From DATLYH01 sp035575035 (GTDB lineage Bacteria; Planctomycetota; Planctomycetia; Gemmatales; Gemmataceae): 9,486 nucleotides of DNA. The stretch is from NCBI GenBank assembly GCA_035575035.1, contig DATLYH010000214.1, positions 1 through 9,486 on the forward strand, given 5' to 3'. The translations under genes and the position numbers were made by a program. Positions 1 to 5,725 of the stretch are shown one piece after another (within the stretch, counting starts at the first letter, position 1; the number at the start of each line of letters is the position of its first letter). The notes below the pieces were generated by a model, which did not search any database, was not told where the DNA came from, and saw only the letters and a program-made list of their open reading frames with translations.

Positions 1-360
1 CTGGCGGCGGAGGTCGGCTGCCGCTGCGCCGAGTGGGCCGCCCGCCACACCGTCCTGTGCGACGTGCTCATCAACTGCACCTCCGTCGGCATGCATCCCA
101 ACGTGGACGAGTGCCCGGTCCACTTCAGCTACCTCAAGCCCGGCCTGGTGGTGATGGACACTGTCTACACACCGGAGAACACCCTCCTGGTCAAGGAGGC
201 GCGCAAGCGCGGCTGCCACGTCCTGACCGGGGTGGACATGTTCGTCCGCCAGGCGGCCTTGCAGTTCCACCTGTTCACTGGCCTGGAGCCGCCGTTTGAC
301 GTGATGCGCTCGGTGATCAAACAGGCCCTGTCCCCCGTGACGATCCGCGAGAAGGCGTGA
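1..360 (+). CDS. aroE: Shikimate dehydrogenase, C-terminal part (5'-truncated by window edge)
   Basis: Shikimate dehydrogenase reduces 3-dehydroshikimate to shikimate with NADPH in the cytoplasm, a step towards chorismate. The frame is open from base 1 to the TGA at 358-360, so only about the last 119 residues are present. Family hallmarks are visible: the NCTSVGM segment (bases 73-93), which in this family lies at the NADP-binding domain; the D-x-V-Y-x-P-x-x-T block after the next strand; and the C-terminal G-V-D-M-F-V-R-Q-A motif, whose glutamine (bases 250-252) matches the conserved shikimate-binding Gln of AroE. The next gene is shikimate kinase, the following pathway step, which supports the call. 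In some planctomycetes AroE is fused behind a type I dehydroquinate dehydratase; whether that holds here cannot be seen. The repeat element begins only 2 bases after the stop codon. Confidence 0.93.
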   Translation: MAAEVGCRCAEWAARHTVLCDVLINCTSVGMHPNVDECPVHFSYLKPGLVVMDTVYTPENTLLVKEARKRGCHVLTGVDMFVRQAALQFHLFTGLEPPFDVMRSVIKQALSPVTIREKA

Positions 361-362
361 CC

Positions 363-415
363 GGGTGACTAGGCGACAAGGTGATAAGGTGAAAAATGGC
401 GGCGACAGGGTGAAG
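363..415 (+). repeat. Left arm of inverted octamer array (consensus AGGTGACA)
   Basis: Four contiguous degenerate octamers lie at 363-370 (gggtgact), 371-378 (aggcgaca), 379-386 (aggtgata) and 387-394 (aggtgaaa). After a 5-base break, two more follow at 400-407 (cggcgaca) and 408-415 (gggtgaag). The array starts 2 bases after the aroE stop. The core AGGTGA is complementary to the UCACCU of a typical 16S rRNA 3' end, so each unit resembles a Shine-Dalgarno sequence and also contains a GTG triplet. Confidence 0.75.
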
Positions 416-1036
416 GATAACGACCGGGCGGGGCCCGAAGCCAAACCGGCGCGGCATGCCGACCCCGCTCCCGGTCACCGTGTCACCGTGTCACCTGGTC
501 ACCGTGTCATCTTCCTGATCGGTTACCGCGGCAGCGGCAAGACCACGGTGGCCCGGCTCCTGGCAGAGCGGCTCGGCTGGCAATGGCTCGATGCCGACGC
601 GCTATTGGAGGAGCGCCAGGGGCGCACCATCCGCCGCATCTTCGCCGAGGAAGGGGAAGGCTCCTTCCGCCGCCTGGAGTCGGAATTGCTTGAGGAGTTG
701 TGCCGCTGTCAACAGCATGTCATCGCCACGGGCGGCGGCGTGGTCCTGAGCGAGACCAACCGCGCCCGGATGCGGGAAGCCGGTTGGGTCGTCTGGCTGG
801 ACGCCGACGCGGCGACTTTGTGGCAGCGGGTGCAGAGCGACGCTGCCACGGCGGAGCGGCGCCCCAACCTGACCGTAGGCGGCTTGGCCGAGGTGGAGGA
901 ATTGCTGCGCCTGCGGGAGCCGCTCTACCGCGCCTGCGCCCATATCCGGGTGCAAACTGCCGGCCGCCCGCCGGAGGAAATTGTTGCGGAAATCCTCACG
1001 GAAATGGGATTTCTTCTACCACGAGGTGAGCCATGA
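365..1036 (+). CDS. aroK: Shikimate kinase (start uncertain)
   Basis: Shikimate kinase phosphorylates shikimate at the 3-hydroxyl using ATP. Numbering from the GTG at 365 (223 aa), the sequence shows the P-loop GYRGSGKTT (53-61), the D-A-D shikimate/Mg motif (76-78), FRRLE with the substrate-binding Arg (101-105), the GGG motif (123-125), the lid R-R-P-N (165-168) and R-x-P-L-Y (184-188). All expected functional residues are present. The first 47 or so residues are odd: family members normally begin only a few residues before the P-loop, and this stretch is low-complexity and encoded by the octamer repeat element. An in-frame GTG at 488 would give a typical 182-residue protein but has no Shine-Dalgarno sequence. 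GTG 389 has an AAGGTG 5 bases upstream, itself part of the repeat. I give the outer limit. The stop overlaps the next start (ATGA, 1033-1036). The enzyme call is secure; the N-terminus is not. Confidence 0.93.
   Translation: MTRRQGDKVKNGGDRVKDNDRAGPEAKPARHADPAPGHRVTVSPGHRVIFLIGYRGSGKTTVARLLAERLGWQWLDADALLEERQGRTIRRIFAEEGEGSFRRLESELLEELCRCQQHVIATGGGVVLSETNRARMREAGWVVWLDADAATLWQRVQSDAATAERRPNLTVGGLAEVEELLRLREPLYRACAHIRVQTAGRPPEEIVAEILTEMGFLLPRGEP
471..512 (-). repeat. Right arm of inverted octamer array (reverse complement of left arm)
   Basis: Units read ggtcaccg (473-480), tgtcaccg (481-488), tgtcacct (489-496), ggtcaccg (497-504) and tgtcatct (505-512). The unit at 489-496 is the exact reverse complement of the left-arm consensus AGGTGACA, and the rest differ by one or two bases. 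In RNA the two arms could pair into a long imperfect stem with roughly 55 bases between them. The arm ends about ten bases before the codons of the shikimate kinase P-loop, so it lies inside the coding frame whichever GTG is used, apart from a start at 488 that would sit within it. Confidence 0.75.
1023..1030 (+). promoter_or_regulatory. Ribosome binding site for the triple-RidA gene
   Basis: GAGGTGAG lies 2 bases before the ATG at 1033, inside the end of aroK. Measured from the GAGG core, the gap to the ATG is 6 bases. With the ATGA overlap it fixes the start of the downstream gene and suggests translational coupling. Confidence 0.6.
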
Positions 1037-2295
1037 CCGACCGCAGGAAACCGTTCCTTGCCCCTGCCTGCCCGGGGAAACCGCTCCTTGCCTGCCTGCT
1101 CTCTCTCCTGGCGGCCGTCGGATCGGCCAAAGCCGGCGCGGGCATTCAGTACATCGAGCCGAACAACGACACGGGGACCTCGCGGGTGGTGATCGTCGAT
1201 GACACGGCCCAGGCGCACACGGCGCAGCTCTTGCCGCTTGACCGTGACGGACGGCTCGTCGGCAAGGGCGACGCCGCAGCCCAGGCCGAGAAGATCCTCG
1301 ACAACCTGGAAGCGGCCCTGGGCGCGGTCCACTCCGGCCTGGACCGGGCGGTCAAGATCAACATCTATGCCACCGGCCCGGAGGTCGTCGCGGAGGTGCA
1401 GAAGGTGTTCGCCAGGCGGTTCCGTGGCGAGGCCAAGCCGGCGGTCAGCTTTGTCACCGGGAAGCTGGCCCATCCGGAAGCCCTGGTGGCGATGGATGCG
1501 GTGGCAGTTGCCCCGGACAGCGGCCATGAGGTGAAGCGGGTCCGGTCGGCCGCGCTGCCCGGGGCGAAGGGCGGCTCGCACGTCGCCGTCTTGCCGCCGG
1601 GCGCCCGGGTCTACATCTCGGGTCAGGCGGAGAAGGGCGACCTGGCGGCGGCGACGCGCAAGACGCTGGAGAGCCTCCGCGCCACATTGAAGTTCCTCGG
1701 CCTGAACGACTCCGACATAGTGCAGCTCAAGGCATTCATGCACCCGATGTCCGCGGCCGGCACGGTGGAAGAGGAGATGGCCCGGCACTTCGGCGGGCAG
1801 GCGGTCCCGCCGCTGGTCCTGGTCGAGTGGTCCTCCACCCTGCCCATCGAGATCGAGCTGATCGCCTCGACCCCCCGGAGCAAGGACAAATATGCCGACG
1901 TGATCGAGTATCTGACGCCCCCCGGCATGCAGGCGTCGCCCCTTTTCAGCCGGGTGGCCCGGATCAACCGGGGAAAGACCATCTACGTCTCGGGTCTGTA
2001 TGCCGGCCGGGCGGCCAGCGCTGAGGAGCAGATCGCGGAGGTCTTCACCGAACTGGGCCGGCTACTGGACAAGGCTGGCAGCGACTTCCGCCACCTGGCC
2101 AAGGCGACCTACTATGTCACCGATGACGCCGCCAGCCGCAAGCTGAACGAGCTGCGCCCGCGCTACTACGACCCGCGCCGGCCCCCGGCCGCCAGCAAGG
2201 CGATGGTCGCCGGCACCGGCCAACCGGGCAAGACAATCACGCTCGATATGATCGCGGTCCCGTCGCCGCTCCGCGCCGAAGGCAAGCCGGAGTAA
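1033..2295 (+). CDS. Exported protein with three RidA/YjgF-type domains
   Basis: 420 residues. A basic N-terminus is followed by a hydrophobic stretch (about 18-30) and an A-K-A site near residue 34, so it looks like a Sec-exported protein. Three consecutive RidA-fold segments follow: about 50-160, 170-279 and 303-409. The clearest core motifs are ARVYISGQA (191-199) in the second and KTIYVSGLYAG (315-325) plus K-A-T-Y-Y-V-T (357-363) in the third. RidA proteins are trimers that hydrolyse reactive enamines/imines, with an active-site arginine in a P-A-R-S-type motif. Here the matching positions read P-A-V-S (136-139), P-P-L-V (259-262) and P-A-A-S (385-388), so none keeps the arginine. I infer a single chain mimicking the trimer, without classical deaminase activity. 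It overlaps aroK by 4 bases, although aroK acts in the cytoplasm. The ligand is unknown; fold call fairly sure, function not. Confidence 0.85.
   Translation: MTDRRKPFLAPACPGKPLLACLLSLLAAVGSAKAGAGIQYIEPNNDTGTSRVVIVDDTAQAHTAQLLPLDRDGRLVGKGDAAAQAEKILDNLEAALGAVHSGLDRAVKINIYATGPEVVAEVQKVFARRFRGEAKPAVSFVTGKLAHPEALVAMDAVAVAPDSGHEVKRVRSAALPGAKGGSHVAVLPPGARVYISGQAEKGDLAAATRKTLESLRATLKFLGLNDSDIVQLKAFMHPMSAAGTVEEEMARHFGGQAVPPLVLVEWSSTLPIEIELIASTPRSKDKYADVIEYLTPPGMQASPLFSRVARINRGKTIYVSGLYAGRAASAEEQIAEVFTELGRLLDKAGSDFRHLAKATYYVTDDAASRKLNELRPRYYDPRRPPAASKAMVAGTGQPGKTITLDMIAVPSPLRAEGKPE
1046..1105 (+). repeat. 30-bp imperfect tandem duplication in the signal-peptide region
   Basis: The stretch starting ggaaaccgttccttgcc at 1046 recurs 30 bases later at 1076 as ggaaaccgctccttgcc, with one mismatch over 17 bases and partial similarity beyond. 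It adds ten codons (K-P-F-L-A-P-A-C-P-G, then K-P-L-L-A-C-L-L) before the hydrophobic core, keeping the frame and lengthening the leader of the triple-RidA protein. Confidence 0.6.
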
Positions 2296-2502
2296 GACCA
2301 CTGGCTAACGCCACATGATGCGGCGGAAGGAGCCGATCTCCGCGCAACGAGCGGAACGATGTCCGGCCGGAGCAAAAGGGACGCAACTGATTAGAGGGAT
2401 GCTTGAGGAATCGTCCGCGGGGTCAGAGTCTGAACTCCAGACCGACAACAGCCGCCTTCCTTCGGTTGCTCCGGCCAGTGTGCTGCGGTCTTCCTTTGAC
2501 GT
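2296..2502. other. Convergent intergenic gap with a small hairpin
   Basis: This gap lies between the 3' ends of the triple-RidA gene (+) and the EF-hand gene (-). I see no convincing gene in it. At 2421-2443 there is an imperfect hairpin: GGTC (2421-2424) pairs with GACC (2440-2443), and GAGT (2426-2429) with ACTC (2434-2437), around the loop CTGA, with a 1-base and a 2-base bulge. No T-run follows on either strand, so a classical intrinsic terminator is not supported. Its placement between converging genes would fit a two-way stop or a degenerate extragenic palindrome. Confidence 0.4.
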
Positions 2503-4281
2503 TCAAGGCCCGGGTCCCTTCAGCCGGCGGAAGGCGGCGTCAGCTCGCTCGGCCTCCTCGACACTGATCAGGCCGTCGCCGTCAGTGTCGATCTGGGCGA
2601 ACTGCTCATCGGTGCCGAGGAACTCCCGGCGGGAGATGTCGCCGTCGCGGTTGCGGTCCATCTTGACGAACCAGACCGGTCCCCGGGAAGGCCGAGCGGC
2701 GACCGGGGCCGGAGGACCGCCGCGCACGGCCACGACCACGGGCCCGCCGAAGGGGTTGGCGTTCAACGCGCCCGGCGCCAGCGTCACCTGGTAGCTGCGC
2801 GGGATCTCGTCCTTGCCGACCTGGCCGTCGCCGTCGCGGTCCAGGCTCGCCACCAGGTTAACCGCGTTGCGCAGTTCGCGCATCCCCAGCCGGCCATCGC
2901 GGTTACTATCGAACAGGTCGAACAGGCCGCGCCCCTGATCCGAGACGCTCATCGAGACACAGCAAGCCAACGCCTTGGCCTGCAATGCCTGCATCTGATC
3001 AAGGTAGGCCAGCATCTCTTTCTGATAAAGCATGCCGTCGCCGTCCTGGTCCATCAATTTGAATAGTGTGGCGAAGAAGCGTCCCTGCCGGGCCTCGTTC
3101 ATGTCGAGGTAGCCGTTGTTGTCCTTGTCGGCCGCGGCAAACTGCATTTTGTACGCCTCACGGATGTTGGGGAGCGGCAAGGGGCCCCTGCCCAGGCCGG
3201 CGGCCCTGAAATCAAGTCGGGTAGTGCCCAGGTCGAAAAACACGCTCCCTTCCTTCGACTTGTGCAGGTTCGCCGTCAGGGGCATCGGCCGGCCCTGCGG
3301 TTGTACGAGGTCGATCGGCGCTTCCTTCGCGTCCACCCTGCCCAGGTTCACGGCCAACTCGATATCGGGCGGCCGGCGGGCGAAGCGGGCTAGCTCCTCG
3401 CTGTCCAGCGCGCCGTCATTGTCCTTGTCGAGATGGTTGAAGGTCTCGTCGTCCAGGCCGGAGGCCTTGCGCGTCAACTTCCGGGCCGGCGTCTCACCTC
3501 CTCTCCCGTAGCGGGCGAGCAATTGACGCACCAGGTCGGTAGGCGATTCGCCCGGGTTGATCGCCCGGAAGATCGGGTTGGAGACCCGGCGCGCCATTTC
3601 CACTCTTTCCACCGCCTGCTGCGCGGCCTCCAGCGGGTTGGAGCCAGGCATCACTTCTTGGGGGACGATGATTTCGTCATCGTCGGCGTCGAGTCGGAGC
3701 AGGACCGTCGGCGCGGCGGCCAGCTCCTCCTTCGACAGTTTGCCGTCCTCATCGGTGTCCAGCAATCGGAACAGGGCCGTATTCAGGCCATCAGCCGATG
3801 GCGGAGGCACCTGGCCGGCGATCGCCACCGGCGGCTGGATGCCCATTTGGCCGCCGACCCGAAGCTGGAAGGGGGCGCCGCCGTTGGCCCGGTAGTAGCG
3901 GCCCAGTTCCTCTCTCGTGATCTTGCCATCGCGGTCGGCGTCGATCTGCTCAGGCGTGGGAGGGGCCGGGCCGCCGAAGAAATTGTTGCCGAAGAGCACC
4001 GCGGCCGGCGGCGTCCGCTCCGCCTCCGCTCGGCTCAGCACGCCGTCCTTGTCCCTGTCCAGATACTCGAACACCTGGCGGATGAAATCGTCCCAGGCGG
4101 CCTGAAACGGTTCACCGTTGACCCGCAGATGCAGGCGGACCAACACCGGCCGGGTCTCGCCGAAGAAGACGATGTCCTGCACATCGTCTGCGGCCCGCGG
4201 CGCGGGAGCAGGATCCGCCGCAGCCGCCAGACCCAGGGCCACGGCCGCCGTCAGGGCGACCAGAAGGATGCGCGTTTTCAT
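2503..4281 (-). CDS. Secreted protein with eleven EF-hand calcium-binding loops
   Basis: 592 residues with a clear Sec signal peptide (about 1-22; M-K-T-R then a hydrophobic run to A-A-A). Eleven twelve-residue EF-hand loops start at residues 75, 114, 175, 198, 285, 385, 411, 458, 481, 542 and 565. Most follow D-x-D/N-x-D/N-G-x-[ILV]-x-x-x-E, for example DQDGDG at 411 and DTDGDG at 565. The loop at 198 has Glu in place of the usual Gly at position 6, so it may be degenerate. The loops come singly, in close pairs (385/411, 458/481, 542/565) and spread out, with Pro- or Gly-rich linkers between several. The middle stretch (about 305-365) has no loop and could be a small beta-rich domain. The start is supported by AGGAGGT 6 bases upstream and an ATGA overlap with the DUF1501 gene. 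Likely role: extracytoplasmic calcium binding or a structural partner of the cassette; no catalytic motif seen. Confidence 0.9.
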   Translation of the reverse strand: MKTRILLVALTAAVALGLAAAADPAPAPRAADDVQDIVFFGETRPVLVRLHLRVNGEPFQAAWDDFIRQVFEYLDRDKDGVLSRAEAERTPPAAVLFGNNFFGGPAPPTPEQIDADRDGKITREELGRYYRANGGAPFQLRVGGQMGIQPPVAIAGQVPPPSADGLNTALFRLLDTDEDGKLSKEELAAAPTVLLRLDADDDEIIVPQEVMPGSNPLEAAQQAVERVEMARRVSNPIFRAINPGESPTDLVRQLLARYGRGGETPARKLTRKASGLDDETFNHLDKDNDGALDSEELARFARRPPDIELAVNLGRVDAKEAPIDLVQPQGRPMPLTANLHKSKEGSVFFDLGTTRLDFRAAGLGRGPLPLPNIREAYKMQFAAADKDNNGYLDMNEARQGRFFATLFKLMDQDGDGMLYQKEMLAYLDQMQALQAKALACCVSMSVSDQGRGLFDLFDSNRDGRLGMRELRNAVNLVASLDRDGDGQVGKDEIPRSYQVTLAPGALNANPFGGPVVVAVRGGPPAPVAARPSRGPVWFVKMDRNRDGDISRREFLGTDEQFAQIDTDGDGLISVEEAERADAAFRRLKGPGP

Positions 4282-5648
4282 GAGAGCACCTCCTGGATCG
4301 GCTGGGCACCAGGCTCAACGATGCGGATGGGCCGGCCGACGTTGGAGTCGTTCTGCTTGGTGATGTCGATGCCCAGGGCCAGGCAGACGGTGGCCAGGAA
4401 GTCCTTCACCGAGACGGGCCGTTCCTCGACCGTGCTGCCATCGGCACTGGTCTTGCCGATCACCTGTCCCCCCTTGATGCCGCCGCCGGCCAGGACGGTG
4501 GACCAGGCGTTGGCCCAGTGGTCGCGCCCCTTGTTGGCGTTGATTCGCGGGGTCCGGCCAAACTCGCCCATCCAGACGATCAAAGTGTTCTGCAGCAGGC
4601 CGCGGTCTTTCAGGTCGGTCAAGAGGGTGGACCAGCCAGCGTCGAGCACTTCGCTGAGCCTCTGGACGGCGTTGAAGTTGTCCTGGTGCGTGTCCCAGCC
4701 AATGCCGTTGGCCACGCCGGGAGCGCTGGAAAGGGTGACCTCGACGAAGGGGACGCCGCGTTCGACCAGCCGGCGGGCCAGGAGACATCCCTGGCCGAAC
4801 AGGTTCCGGCCGTAGGCATCGCGCAGCACTTGGGGCTCTTCTTCCAGGTTGAAGGCCCTGGCCGCTTCCGAGCGCATCATGGTGACGGCCCGCTGGTAGG
4901 CGGTGCGGTGGCTGAGCGAGGCGACCGTGGCGCGCTCGGCGAGGAACTCCTGTTCCATCTCCTCCAACAGCCGGACGCGCCCCTCGGCGCGCCGGCCATC
5001 GACGCCAGCGGGCAGGTCGAGGTCCTGCACCTTGAGGGCGCGGTCGGGTTCCTGGCCGGGGGCGCGGCCGAGGTTGGCGATGTTCTCGCCAACGATCAGC
5101 GGGGCGTAGCGCGGGCCGAGGAAGCCGGAGCCGTAAGCGGCCGGGCTGAGAAAGCGGAAGGGGGCGATGCTGACGAAGCTGGGCAGCTCGGCGTCGGGCG
5201 GCTCCAGCTCCTTGGCCACCAGCGAACCGAGCGCCGGATACTGGATCGGGCCGCCTGGGGCGTGGCCGGTGCGCATGGTGTAAGTGGCCCGGCCGTGGTC
5301 CGCCTCCTTGGTGCTCATCGAGCGGATGATGGCCAGGTGGTTGGCGAGCTTGGCAATCTTGGGGAGGTGCTCGCTGATCTTGATGCCGGGGACCGCGGTC
5401 TCAATTTCCTGGAATGGTCCGCCGTTGGGGTGTCCGGGTTTGAGGTCGAAGGTGTCCAGCTGGCTGGGGCCGCCGTTCATCCACAGCAGGATGCACGAGC
5501 GGCGGCGCTTGGGGTCGGCCGCGGCGTCGGCGGCCAGCGCCTCCAGCCAGCCCGACAGCGAGTAGCCGACCACGCCGGCGGCCGTCAGCTTCAGCCATTC
5601 GCGGCGGGTGAGCCGAGGAATCGCAGAGGAGGTGATGAGGGGATTCAT
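4278..5648 (-). CDS. Tat-exported DUF1501 family protein (alkaline-phosphatase-like fold)
   Basis: 456 residues. The N-terminus has a twin-arginine signal, T-R-R-E-W-L-K-L (14-21), followed by a mildly hydrophobic stretch ending near A-L-A-A-D (37-41), so export in a folded state is expected. DUF1501 proteins belong to the alkaline-phosphatase/sulfatase superfamily, and hallmarks are visible: W-M-N-G-G-P-S-Q-L-D-T-F (56-67), G-W-D-T-H-Q-D-N-F (317-325), G-E-F-G-R-T-P (361-367) and G-R-D-H-W (374-378). The Asp/His residues of these motifs are the likely metal ligands by analogy. The length is usual for the family. AGGAG 7 bases upstream supports the start. It follows the DUF1549/DUF1553 gene by 77 bp, the common planctomycete arrangement, and its stop overlaps the EF-hand start. 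The biochemical reaction of DUF1501 is not known to me. Confidence 0.94.
   Translation of the reverse strand: MNPLITSSAIPRLTRREWLKLTAAGVVGYSLSGWLEALAADAAADPKRRRSCILLWMNGGPSQLDTFDLKPGHPNGGPFQEIETAVPGIKISEHLPKIAKLANHLAIIRSMSTKEADHGRATYTMRTGHAPGGPIQYPALGSLVAKELEPPDAELPSFVSIAPFRFLSPAAYGSGFLGPRYAPLIVGENIANLGRAPGQEPDRALKVQDLDLPAGVDGRRAEGRVRLLEEMEQEFLAERATVASLSHRTAYQRAVTMMRSEAARAFNLEEEPQVLRDAYGRNLFGQGCLLARRLVERGVPFVEVTLSSAPGVANGIGWDTHQDNFNAVQRLSEVLDAGWSTLLTDLKDRGLLQNTLIVWMGEFGRTPRINANKGRDHWANAWSTVLAGGGIKGGQVIGKTSADGSTVEERPVSVKDFLATVCLALGIDITKQNDSNVGRPIRIVEPGAQPIQEVLS
4288..4294 (-). promoter_or_regulatory. Strong ribosome binding site for the EF-hand gene
   Basis: AGGAGGT on the - strand, 6 bases before the ATG at 4281, lies inside the last codons of the DUF1501 gene. 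A consensus-strength site inside the upstream gene allows independent or coupled re-initiation. Confidence 0.75.
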
Positions 5649-5680
5649 GGGACAACTCCTGATCGAGGGAGTGGCAACAT

Positions 5681-5705
5681 CCCGTCGCTAGCGCTCCGGG
5701 CTTGT
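5681..5705 (-). repeat. Palindromic intergenic repeat between the operon genes
   Basis: CCCGTCGCTAGCGCTCCGGG (5681-5700, + strand), then cttgt, lies between the stop of the DUF1549/DUF1553 gene and the DUF1501 start. It contains the perfect 8-base palindrome CGCTAGCG (5686-5693), flanked by CCCG and CGGG. From memory it resembles a short intergenic repeat common in planctomycete genomes, read on the - strand as ACAAGCCCGGAGCGC followed by TAGCGACGGG. I could not verify this by search. Confidence 0.45.
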
Positions 5706-5725
5706 AGGTGCTCGGTACGCCGTAC

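Noticed and set aside
363..512. Possible CRISPR-like array
   Set aside because: Units are only 8 bases, degenerate, mostly contiguous without spacers, and occur in opposing orientation; no cas gene is in view.
1084..1095. Lipobox-like L-L-A-C (residues 18-21) in the triple-RidA leader
   Set aside because: The cysteine lies before, not after, the hydrophobic core, and a normal A-K-A cleavage site follows at about residue 34.
925..1788. Open frame on the - strand opposite aroK and the triple-RidA gene
   Set aside because: Antisense to two well-supported genes, with composition typical of a shadow frame.
3433..4815. Long open frame on the + strand (460 codons) opposite the EF-hand and DUF1501 genes
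   Set aside because: It crosses two well-supported genes on the other strand, has no recognisable domain and is Arg/Gly/Ala-rich, as expected for antisense frames in GC-rich DNA.
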